6,607 nt of DNA from NCBI GenBank assembly GCA_025353525.1, contig JANXOO010000177.1:1-6607 (forward strand), given 5' to 3'. Origin of the DNA: Schlesneria sp. GTDB taxonomy: Bacteria > Planctomycetota > Planctomycetia > Planctomycetales > Planctomycetaceae. This document shows, in pieces, positions 1 through 5,731 of this stretch; position 1 is the first letter of the stretch; each line of letters opens with the position of its first letter. The notes under the pieces are model-generated. The model had not been told where the DNA came from. It did no database searches and saw only the letters and a program-made list of their open reading frames with translations. The translations under genes were made by a program, and so were the position numbers.

Positions 1-240
1 CTGGCGATTGACGGAGTCATTCGGGAAGTGATTGAAGCGGCAGAAGGGGGAATTGCAGTGCCGCCGGGTAACCCCCAGGCGATCGCCGATGCCGTTCGCT
101 CGCTCTGTTCGAATCGCATACGAGGCGAACAGATGGGACGCGACGGGCGCGAGTACGTCATCAAATTCTTCGATCGAAACCAGCAGGCGAAACAATTCGG
201 TGAACTGATTCATCAGGTTGGAATGCATAAGGCCGCATGA
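1..240 (+). CDS. GT4-family glycosyltransferase, C-terminal fragment
   Basis: Only the last 79 codons are in the window; the reading frame is open from base 1 and stops with TGA at 238-240. The visible start reads LAIDGVIREVIEAAEGG, then IAVPPGNPQAIADAV, which matches the end of the nucleotide-sugar-binding domain of GT-B, GT4-type enzymes (the stretch after the conserved Glu motif, followed by the PPGDPEALA-like turn). A GRDGREYV..FFDR segment and a closing amphipathic helix follow, as in WbuB-like members. Such enzymes transfer a sugar from a nucleotide donor to a growing lipid-linked glycan at the cytoplasmic face of the membrane. The donor cannot be told from this fragment. The phosphoglycosyl transferase gene starts one base after the stop, an order common in exopolysaccharide and O-antigen clusters. 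The in-frame GTG at 28 is internal, not a start. Confidence 0.85.
   Translation: MAIDGVIREVIEAAEGGIAVPPGNPQAIADAVRSLCSNRIRGEQMGRDGREYVIKFFDRNQQAKQFGELIHQVGMHKAA
228..232 (+). promoter_or_regulatory. Ribosome binding site deciding the ATG at 242
   Basis: TAAGG lies inside the end of the glycosyltransferase gene, nine bases before the ATG at 242. It favours that ATG over the in-frame TTG at 218, which would add eight unconserved residues and overlap the upstream gene by 23 bases. Confidence 0.45.
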
Positions 241-241
241 G

Positions 242-874
242 ATGTCACAAAACTTCTATCGTCGAATCGGGAAGCGTCTGGTGGATCTGGCGATCGCCAT
301 CCCCGCGCTGATCGTGTTGAGTCCCATCCTGGCGGTCACAGCGTTTTTGGTGCGCATTCGACTTGGCTCACCGGTCCTGTTTCGTCAGGAACGGCCTGGC
401 TACAAAGGTCGGCGATTTCGAATCTGCAAGTTCCGAACGATGACCGACCGATACAGTCCGAACGGAGAACTGTTGCACGACGATTTGCGGCTGAATTCGT
501 TCGGGAAATTCCTGCGAGCCAGCAGCCTGGACGAACTTCCGGAACTCTGGAACGTGATTGTCGGTGAGATGAGTCTGGTCGGGCCGCGACCTCTGCGGAT
601 GGAATACCTGCAACTCTATTCCGCCGAACAATCGACTCGCCATGATGTCATGCCCGGCATTTCCGGCTGGGCTCAGGTCAACGGCCGCAACTCCGTCGAC
701 TGGGACGAACGGCTAAAAATGGACGTGTGGTACACCCGGAACATCAGCTTTCGCCTGGACCTCTGGATTCTGTGGAAAACGATTTCCGCTGTATTCGGAC
801 GTCAGGGGATCTCTGCCGAAGGCTGCAGCACGATGCCGGGTTTTGAGGGAACGCAGCAAAAGATTGCTTCCTGA
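242..874 (+). CDS. PglC-like monotopic phosphoglycosyl transferase (bacterial sugar transferase)
   Basis: The 210-residue product would transfer a sugar-1-phosphate from a nucleotide sugar to undecaprenyl phosphate, the first membrane step of glycan assembly. It has the minimal catalytic form of the family (about 200 residues), with no extra N-terminal four-helix domain as in WbaP-type enzymes. Visible landmarks: basic KRLVDL at 11-16; one hydrophobic re-entrant helix at about 16-37 with the Ser27-Pro28 kink; FRQERPG at 47-53; KFRTM at 63-67; the [11 protein letters not shown] block with the Asp97-Glu98 catalytic dyad; SLVGPRP at 111-117; and [13 protein letters not shown] at 138-150. In PglC the equivalent Asp is the nucleophile that forms a phosphosugar-enzyme intermediate. 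The last 20 or so residues (after RQGISAEG) look like an unstructured extension. The start is one base after the upstream stop, so the two genes are probably translationally linked. The sugar specificity is not readable from sequence. Confidence 0.94.
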   Translation: MSQNFYRRIGKRLVDLAIAIPALIVLSPILAVTAFLVRIRLGSPVLFRQERPGYKGRRFRICKFRTMTDRYSPNGELLHDDLRLNSFGKFLRASSLDELPELWNVIVGEMSLVGPRPLRMEYLQLYSAEQSTRHDVMPGISGWAQVNGRNSVDWDERLKMDVWYTRNISFRLDLWILWKTISAVFGRQGISAEGCSTMPGFEGTQQKIAS

Positions 875-916
875 GTCCTGAAAACCGAAGCCGAAGTACC
901 AATCGCAGCGGATGAA

Positions 917-947
917 ACAAGAGATCAACGATGACAAGATCAACGAT
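917..947 (+). repeat. Short near-tandem duplication over the aminotransferase start
   Basis: ACAAGAGATCAACGAT (917-932) is repeated as ACAAGATCAACGAT (934-947), differing only by loss of one GA. The first copy supplies the ATG at 931-933; in the second the equivalent triplet is ATT. It looks like a small slippage duplication at the translation start. Confidence 0.7.
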
Positions 948-2220
948 TCCGATGCATGTTAACGATCAAACACTCGCGATCGACGGTGGCCTGCCTGTTC
1001 GATCGGGCGCCATGTCTCCATGGCCCTTTTTTGACGACGAATTGATCGAGGCTTCATCGAGAGTTCTGCGATCAAATAACGTCAACTACTGGACGGGGAC
1101 CGAATGCAAGTCGTTCGAGCGCGAGTACGCTGACACAATCGGTTCGAAACATGCCATCGCTCTCGCCAATGGAACCGTGGCACTGGAACTGGCATTGTAC
1201 GGTTTGGGCATCGGTGCCGGTGACGAAGTGATCGTACCGAGTCGCACATTTATTGCATCGGCGAGCTGCGCCGTAATGTGTGGTGCCAAACCTGTCGTGG
1301 CCGACGTCGACCGTGACAGCCAGTCGTTGACCGCCGAAACAATACAGGCCGTCTTGACCCCAAACACGAAGGCGATCGTTGCCGTTCACCTCGCTGGCTG
1401 GCCCTGCGACATGGATCCGATTCTGGAACTCGCCCGGCGACGGGGAATCAAAGTCATCGAGGATTGTGCTCAGTCGCATCACGCAATGTACAAGGGGCGA
1501 CACGTCGGTTCCATCGGAGACGTCGGCGCGTTCTCTTTCTGTCAGGACAAGATCATGACGACCGGTGGCGAAGGGGGGCTGTTGACCACCAACGATTCAG
1601 AATTATGGGAAAAATGCTGGAGCATGAAGGACCATGGCAAAAGCAGGCAAGCGACACAGCAACCTCATCCGCCGCATCAATTCCGCTGGTTGCATCACAG
1701 ATTTGGAACCAACTGGCGACTGACAGAAATGCAGGCAGCGATCGGGCGAGTCATGCTGGGACGATTGCCCGACTGGGTCGCCACACGCCGCCGCAATGCC
1801 GCAGCGTTGACTGCATCGTTGTCCTCGATTCGCGGACTTCGAATTCCTGCGACACCCCCTGACGTGTCGCACAGTTTCTACAAGTTTTATGCATTCGTTC
1901 AACCTGAATGGCTCGACGCGGGCTGGACCCGCGACCGTATTGTTCAGTGCCTGCAAGCCGAAGGAATTCCGTGCGGACCTGGTTCATGTAGCGAAATTTA
2001 CCTGGAACAGGCTTTCGATCGACCCGGATTCAGGCCGACCGGGCGATTGACGGTGGCCCGGGAACTTGGTGAAACAAGCCTGATGTTCATGGTCCACCCG
2101 ACGCTTACCGCAATGGAAATTGGCGAGACCGCTCGGGCAATCGTGAAGGTCATGAGTGCAGCGACGCGATCCCGCCATTGGGGCATCGCACAACCGCAAA
2201 CGTGCAAGAAAGCGGCCTGA
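931..2220 (+). CDS. DegT/DnrJ/EryC1/StrS-family sugar aminotransferase
   Basis: A PLP enzyme of 429 residues that would transfer an amino group, usually from glutamate, to a keto-sugar nucleotide in the cytoplasm. Landmarks in order: LAIDGGLPVR at 15-24, the usual N-terminal signature; NYWTGTE at 52-58; ALANGTVALELAL at 77-89; GDEVIVPSRTF at 97-107; VHLAGWPCDMDP at 152-163; EDCAQ at 177-181 with Asp178 expected to hold the PLP pyridine nitrogen; FSFCQDKIMTTGGEGG at 201-216 with Lys207 as the Schiff-base lysine; KDHGK at 233-237; FGTNWRLTEMQAAIGR at 258-273. Length is slightly above the usual 370-400 because of a roughly 15-residue N-terminus and a tail after about 410. All expected catalytic residues are present. 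The TTGGEGG wording marks a subgroup distinct from ArnB/PglE-like enzymes (TTGEGG), so the exact keto-sugar is unknown. Start choice: ATG 931 has AAGAG six bases upstream; in-frame ATG 952 is also possible and closer to the conserved N-terminus. No dehydratase gene is visible here. Confidence 0.94.
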   Translation: MTRSTIPMHVNDQTLAIDGGLPVRSGAMSPWPFFDDELIEASSRVLRSNNVNYWTGTECKSFEREYADTIGSKHAIALANGTVALELALYGLGIGAGDEVIVPSRTFIASASCAVMCGAKPVVADVDRDSQSLTAETIQAVLTPNTKAIVAVHLAGWPCDMDPILELARRRGIKVIEDCAQSHHAMYKGRHVGSIGDVGAFSFCQDKIMTTGGEGGLLTTNDSELWEKCWSMKDHGKSRQATQQPHPPHQFRWLHHRFGTNWRLTEMQAAIGRVMLGRLPDWVATRRRNAAALTASLSSIRGLRIPATPPDVSHSFYKFYAFVQPEWLDAGWTRDRIVQCLQAEGIPCGPGSCSEIYLEQAFDRPGFRPTGRLTVARELGETSLMFMVHPTLTAMEIGETARAIVKVMSAATRSRHWGIAQPQTCKKAA

Positions 2221-2224
2221 CGAA

Positions 2225-3349
2225 ATGCGCCCAAACAATTTCGATCTCATTCGTCTGATGGCTGCATGGCAGGTGGTGTATTGCCACACGTGTACTCATC
2301 TGGAATTGAAATCGGGAATCGGAAATCCGACGCTGGAGTACTTCGTTCACTGGTTTCAGGGAGTGCCCGTCTTCTTCACGATCAGCGGCTTTCTGATTTC
2401 ACGCGCGTGGGAACGGACGAATCATTGGCACGACTATGCCGTCCGACGCGGATTACGAATCTATCCGGCGTTGTGGGTTCAATTGGTCGTTGGAATTCTT
2501 TTGGCGGCATCGTTTGGTGCGATCACGTCAGACATCGCCACCAGCCGATCGTTCGCGATGTGGGTTGTCGGTCAATCGACGTTTTTTCAATTTTACAACC
2601 CTGAATTTTTGCGAGGATTCGGCAAAGGGGCTCTCAACGGAAGCCTGTGGACAATTCCTGTTGAACTCGGTTTTTACATCTCGTTGCCGCTGATCTATCG
2701 GACATTCATCGATCGGGTTCGATGCAAACAGGCGAACCTTGGTCTGATGCTGCTAACGCTGTTATCGTTTGCCTGGTGGTTTCATCTCGCACACCTGTCG
2801 CTTCCCCACAGCAATTGGGTCAAACTGCAAGGAGTGACCCCACTACCGCACCTTTACATGTTTTTGCTCGGCGTTCTGGCACAGCGGAACATCGAACGAT
2901 TACTGCCAATTCTGGAAAATCGGGCGATGTTATGGCTGGCTTCTTTCAGCGCATTCATGCTGGCCTTTAATCCCTGGGGTCGCGAGGCCCTTTCTGCATC
3001 GGTGATTTCAGTCTTCGCAGGTCGACTTCTGCTGGCGATGACCGTACTGTCGTTCGCGTTTTCATGGCGATCGCTCAGCGAAAGGCTGTTACGCGGCAAC
3101 GACATTTCGTACGGAGTCTATTTGTATCACGGACTCGCGATCAACGCGTTGGTCGAAGCAGGTTGGACGGGTCGAACATGGCATTTCGGATTGGTCGCGC
3201 TGGTCACTGTCGTTCTCGCAGAAATCTCATGGCGATTGATCGAACGGCCTGTCTTGTTAATGTCGAACAAGTCGCCGGTTCGGAATTTGAAATCGAATTT
3301 GACGACCCTGGCAATTGAGTGTTTGGATCACAGACATCGAGCGGCCTGA
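2225..3349 (+). CDS. Acyltransferase-3 family integral membrane O-acyltransferase
   Basis: A 374-residue polytopic membrane protein of the OafA/YrhL/NodX type, without the C-terminal SGNH domain found in longer relatives. Such proteins move acetyl or similar acyl groups across the membrane onto sugars of surface glycans. Signatures: NFDLIRLMAAWQVVYCH at 5-21 with Arg10 and His21, the conserved first-helix pair; VPVFFTISGFLISRAWER at 47-64; RRGLRIYPALW at 74-84; LNGSLWTIPVELGFY at 137-151 with Glu147; ISYGVYLYH at 294-302; and SWRLIERP at 335-342, the typical end of the domain. About ten hydrophobic helices can be traced. ATG 2225 is chosen because the family always starts within a few residues of the FD.IR motif; an in-frame TTG at 2156 would add 23 very basic, unconserved residues overlapping the aminotransferase gene. 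The gap to the upstream stop is four bases, implying coupled translation; AAGAAAG at 2206-2212 is a weak ribosome binding site. The acceptor sugar is inferred only from context. Confidence 0.94.
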   Translation: MRPNNFDLIRLMAAWQVVYCHTCTHLELKSGIGNPTLEYFVHWFQGVPVFFTISGFLISRAWERTNHWHDYAVRRGLRIYPALWVQLVVGILLAASFGAITSDIATSRSFAMWVVGQSTFFQFYNPEFLRGFGKGALNGSLWTIPVELGFYISLPLIYRTFIDRVRCKQANLGLMLLTLLSFAWWFHLAHLSLPHSNWVKLQGVTPLPHLYMFLLGVLAQRNIERLLPILENRAMLWLASFSAFMLAFNPWGREALSASVISVFAGRLLLAMTVLSFAFSWRSLSERLLRGNDISYGVYLYHGLAINALVEAGWTGRTWHFGLVALVTVVLAEISWRLIERPVLLMSNKSPVRNLKSNLTTLAIECLDHRHRAA

Positions 3350-3412
3350 ATTTCGGACAGCACCTGGCTGGCGGGCAGTGATTCAAACTTCGCGGAAGAA
3401 AACAGATCCGGT

Positions 3413-4024
3413 ATGAAGAACCCCTTTGATCCTGGTTATTTTTCCGAAACGGAGTTGCAGTCGGTCGGCTTCAGAGCGATTGGAAAGAACGTCCGGATTT
3501 CCAAGGCATGTACGATCATCGGCCTGCCGAATATCGAAATCGGAAACAACGTTCGGATTGATGCGTACTGCTCACTGATCGCAGCTGGAGCAGGAATCCT
3601 GCACATTGGCTCGTTCATTCACATCGGCGGATACAGTCTGCTTTCGGCCGGTGAAGGGATTACGATGCAGGATTTTTCAGGACTGTCACAGGGAGTCCTG
3701 ATTTACAGTCGCAGCGACGACTATTCGGGCAAGCATCTGGCCGGACCAATGATTCCGGCGAAGTACACAGGAGTAACCGGCGGGCCAGTGACACTCAAAC
3801 GACACGTGATGATCGGTGCAGGATCGGTGGTTCTCCCCAACGTCACGATCGAAGAAGGTACCGCCGTCGGCGCACTGTCGCTCGTCGCCAGATCCCTGGA
3901 TGGCTGGGGCGTGTACTCGGGTTGCCCTGCCAGAAAGCTGATGGATCGGTCAAAAGATTTGCTGAAACTCGAAACAGAAATGCTGCGAGAACTGGAAGCC
4001 AACGGTGGAACGCTGCAGGAGTGA
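3413..4024 (+). CDS. Left-handed beta-helix (hexapeptide repeat) acyltransferase
   Basis: A soluble 203-residue acyl- or acetyl-CoA-dependent transferase. Hexapeptide-type turns run through most of the protein: VRISKA and CTIIGL at about 27-38, IEIGNNVRIDAYCSLIA at 41-57, LHIGSFIHIGGYSLLSA at 63-79, then the classic C-terminal block VMIGAGSVVLPNVTIEEGTAVGALSLV at 132-158 and VYSGCPARKL at 168-177 (normally YAGNPA). An insertion at about 97-125 (SRSDDYSGKHLAGP...PAKYTG) should form the loop that reaches over the neighbouring subunit; such enzymes are normally trimers with active sites between subunits. His70 and His131 are candidate catalytic or CoA-site residues. A short charged helix (181-195) closes the protein. 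It lacks the N-terminal nucleotide-sugar-binding domain of PglD, so it is not an evident PglD orthologue. Next to a DegT aminotransferase, N-acetylation of the amino-sugar is a reasonable guess, but O-acetylation fits equally well. GGAAG at 3394-3398 is 14 bases from the ATG, a weak site. Confidence 0.92.
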   Translation: MKNPFDPGYFSETELQSVGFRAIGKNVRISKACTIIGLPNIEIGNNVRIDAYCSLIAAGAGILHIGSFIHIGGYSLLSAGEGITMQDFSGLSQGVLIYSRSDDYSGKHLAGPMIPAKYTGVTGGPVTLKRHVMIGAGSVVLPNVTIEEGTAVGALSLVARSLDGWGVYSGCPARKLMDRSKDLLKLETEMLRELEANGGTLQE

Positions 4025-4075
4025 CTCCCGTCGCCACCCCGTCGTTGACGGAATAATCGTTATGATCGTCGAACT

Positions 4076-4105
4076 TTGACATTTGAGGGAAAGATCCGCT
4101 CAAAT
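4076..4105 (+). promoter_or_regulatory. Possible sigma70-type promoter
   Basis: A perfect TTGACA (4076-4081) is followed after 18 bases by TCAAAT (4100-4105), four of six matches to TATAAT but lacking the important A at position 2. It would give a 5' leader of about 105-110 bases before the GTG at 4220. A second weak pair, TTGCGA (4138-4143) and TACGAT (4162-4167) with 18-base spacing, lies closer. The change from operon to lone gene makes a promoter here plausible, but the match alone is weak. Confidence 0.28.
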
Positions 4106-4206
4106 CGGCTGGCGCGGTGGAATTACTCAAGCCGATCTTGCGACCGATTGGTCAGCGGAATTACGATACTGTATGGATCCTCATACAAACCCCATTCACT
4201 GTTTCC

Positions 4207-4211
4207 GGGAA
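4207..4211 (+). promoter_or_regulatory. Ribosome binding site supporting a GTG start
   Basis: GGGAA sits eight bases before the GTG at 4220. This is the main reason to start the gene there, since there is no in-frame ATG at the beginning of the hydrophobic region. Confidence 0.4.
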
Positions 4212-4219
4212 CGTTCGCC

Positions 4220-4714
4220 GTGACAAAAACCCAGCGCATTTTGACCTCGTTGATCGCGGCCGTTCCGGCGGCGTATCTCGGTCTGTTGCTCGTCATGGCC
4301 ATGCTGACGAATTCCGAAAACCTGTCAATGATCGCCTATGTGATGCTGGGAGTCACCATGCTCTCAGCCGGGGTTACAGTCCTGATGCCGGTTGGAATTC
4401 TGCTTGGAGGAATTCGGAAGCCGGCCGCAACAAAAGTCGATTCGAAAGCCGCTGCCAAGCTGAAAAAACAGGCAGATGACGCGGACGCACGCGACGATGA
4501 TATTGAAGTTTCATCGGGTTCGAGCGGATCGATTGAATCACTCGACGGAGGCGGAGGATCGTCAGAATTCGACCTTAACGATTCCAGTCAGGATTTCGTG
4601 ACAGGCGATAGCGAAGATGCGATCACAACAGAAAACCTCGGTGACTTCGATATCGATGACGATGAATTCGAGGTCGAGGAAGAGGTCAAACCAAAGTCGA
4701 AGAAGAAACGCTGA
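4220..4714 (+). CDS. Small two-TM membrane protein with acidic low-complexity tail, function unknown
   Basis: I do not recognise a named family. From the GTG start the product has 164 residues: a short basic N-terminus (MTKTQR), a hydrophobic helix at about 8-29, a short NSENLS turn, a second hydrophobic stretch at about 37-64, a Lys/Ala-rich linker at 67-84, then a Ser/Gly/Asp/Glu tail and a final basic KPKSKKKR at 157-164. Between residues 86 and 155 there are 27 Asp or Glu and only one basic residue. Within the tail an acidic-Phe motif recurs: EFDL (116-119), DFVT (125-128), DFDI (142-145), EFEV (149-152). By the positive-inside rule both the N-terminus and tail are probably cytoplasmic, giving a hairpin anchor with an exposed disordered tail that could bind a basic partner; this is inference. 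The frame is open upstream to 4076 but only the part from the GTG looks protein-like. It faces the convergent ABC permease gene and does not obviously belong to the polysaccharide operon, although it shares its strand. Confidence 0.75.
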   Translation: MTKTQRILTSLIAAVPAAYLGLLLVMAMLTNSENLSMIAYVMLGVTMLSAGVTVLMPVGILLGGIRKPAATKVDSKAAAKLKKQADDADARDDDIEVSSGSSGSIESLDGGGGSSEFDLNDSSQDFVTGDSEDAITTENLGDFDIDDDEFEVEEEVKPKSKKKR

Positions 4715-4750
4715 TTCTGTTGGCAACGTGAGTTTGGCAGACAGAATCAG
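4711..4750. terminator. Hairpin between convergent genes, possible bidirectional terminator
   Basis: CTGATTCTGT (4711-4720) and ACAGAATCAG (4741-4750) are perfect 10-base inverted repeats around a 20-base loop. The left arm includes the TGA stop of the acidic-tail protein. Read on the plus strand no T-run follows; read on the minus strand the right flank becomes T-rich (CGTTTCTTCTTCG), so it fits better as a terminator for the minus-strand permease transcript. Position between two convergent genes supports a terminator role. Confidence 0.5.
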
Positions 4751-4804
4751 GACAGGCTCAAACCTGAACTCCAACGGTCCAGCCGGCCGACTGATCTTTT
4801 GCCG

Positions 4805-5623
4805 TCAACTGCTGGCGCTGCGATAGTGCCGCAAGGACCAGTGAAACACCATTCTGGATATGGCGAACGCGGTTGCTGCCGAGACAACGGTGAATACAGA
4901 CAGCCACCCGGGTTCAAGTGCTTTTCCCAGGACAACGCGGGCGGGAACAGTGATCACGAGCAGGATTGGCATCACGTACGAAAACAGAAATCGGAACACT
5001 TCCGCAGACGGTGATCCGCTGTAAATACTGCTGGGATAGCGTGCAAAAATCGTCACGTAGAACCAGAAATCCAGAAGCCCCTGGTTTCGTCCAAAAAAGA
5101 TGCTGGTGGCTGCCAGCCCGATCATCAGGCTGTAAAAAAACGTCACCGCCGCCACGATCAACAGCGCGTACATTCCGATCCCGAGGGCAGAAACGTGATG
5201 GCTGGAATTCACCAGCGAATAAATCAGCAAGCCAATCGCGAATGCGATTTGCGAGACCATCGCCAATTCCATTTTCTCGAGCGAGACCAGGAACTGGGTG
5301 TCGATTGGCTTCAGCAGCACGAAATCGAGATCGCCCGTCCGAATCAGTTCACTGAAGCGGGCGCAATTCGGCATAAAAAACGCCTCGACAAGCGCATTGA
5401 CCAGCATCCCCGTCGCCATGAAACCGAAGTATTCCGCGCGACTCCAGTCAATGATGAGGTCGATTTTACGATAGATCAGGTCAAACATGATAATTTGAAC
5501 TGTGAACCAGAATCCGCGAGTCAGCAGCGTGATCGCAAAATTGCTGCGGAAGGCTAACTCGCGCATCAACGAATTACGGAAAAACGTCGCAAACACGCGT
5601 CGATATTGTCGAATGTCAGCCAT
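4805..5623 (-). CDS. ABC-2 family exporter permease (ABC2_membrane_6 type)
   Basis: A 272-residue polytopic inner-membrane protein resembling the permease subunits of uncharacterised ABC exporters (Pfam ABC2_membrane_6, COG3694/COG4587 group). Visible signs: N-terminal amphipathic segment with RELAFRSNF at 21-29; hydrophobic helices at about 30-50, 64-84, 118-138, 147-172, 183-195, 214-232 and 241-262; the family's cytoplasmic loop SELIRTGDLDFVLLKPIDTQF at 91-111; GRNQGLLDFWFYVTIFARYP at 178-197 followed by IYSG. Length is normal (about 260-270). Starting at the ATG at 5621-5623 gives the usual N-terminus; no good ribosome binding site precedes it. These permeases usually sit beside a second permease and an ATPase gene, but here the upstream same-strand neighbour is purM and the downstream neighbour is convergent, so its ATPase must be encoded elsewhere. 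The transported substrate is unknown. Start-to-stop spacing from purM is 108 bases, so it may be read from purM's transcript or its own promoter. Confidence 0.92.
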   Translation of the reverse strand: MADIRQYRRVFATFFRNSLMRELAFRSNFAITLLTRGFWFTVQIIMFDLIYRKIDLIIDWSRAEYFGFMATGMLVNALVEAFFMPNCARFSELIRTGDLDFVLLKPIDTQFLVSLEKMELAMVSQIAFAIGLLIYSLVNSSHHVSALGIGMYALLIVAAVTFFYSLMIGLAATSIFFGRNQGLLDFWFYVTIFARYPSSIYSGSPSAEVFRFLFSYVMPILLVITVPARVVLGKALEPGWLSVFTVVSAATAFAISRMVFHWSLRHYRSASS

Positions 5624-5678
5624 AGAATTCTGTGTCTGTTTGCTTCAAATGACATCTCTGGACACCGTAGTAACTGTT

Positions 5679-5699
5679 GCCTGATTCAATCAATCCGGC
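5679..5699 (-). terminator. Imperfect hairpin downstream of purM
   Basis: On the minus strand, GCCGGATT and AATCAGGC pair as an eight-base stem with one mismatch around a five-base loop, 33 bases after the purM stop codon. No T-run follows, so it may be a weak terminator, an mRNA-stabilising hairpin or chance. Confidence 0.22.
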
Positions 5700-5731
5700 A
5701 TTGCAAATCACGATTGAGCGGTGACGGGAGT

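Larger units (their letters stand above)
4025..4219 (+). other. Intergenic region after the polysaccharide operon
   Basis: No convincing gene is seen. An open frame continues upstream of 4220 to a TTG at 4076, but its 48 residues are Arg/Ser-rich with no recognisable character. It holds a 5-bp hairpin (CCGTC-GTT-GACGG, 4039-4051) without a T-run, too weak to call a terminator, and a possible promoter described separately. Confidence 0.5.

Noticed and set aside
1072..1503. A 143-codon minus-strand open frame inside the aminotransferase gene
   Set aside because: Antisense to conserved PLP-enzyme motifs with no recognisable protein features; a shadow of the coding strand.
1464..1862. A 132-codon plus-strand frame overlapping the aminotransferase gene
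   Set aside because: It is out of frame with the conserved protein and Arg/Ser/His-rich, as expected for a frame-shifted reading of that gene, which shows no break.
2156..2224. Extended N-terminus of the membrane acyltransferase from a TTG
   Set aside because: The 23 extra residues are very basic, overlap the upstream coding end and precede the motif that normally begins within a few residues of the start.
4039..4051. Hairpin CCGTC-GTT-GACGG after the hexapeptide acyltransferase gene
   Set aside because: Only five base pairs with no T-run; not enough to call a terminator.
4076..4219. Longer version of the acidic-tail protein starting at TTG 4076
   Set aside because: The added 48 residues lack conserved character, the TTG is itself part of a consensus-like TTGACA, and a better start with GGGAA exists at 4220.
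4805..5557. Plus-strand open frames (for example 4966-5355 and 5195-5557) across the permease gene
   Set aside because: They are antisense to a complete, conserved ABC-2 permease frame and show no membrane or domain pattern of their own.
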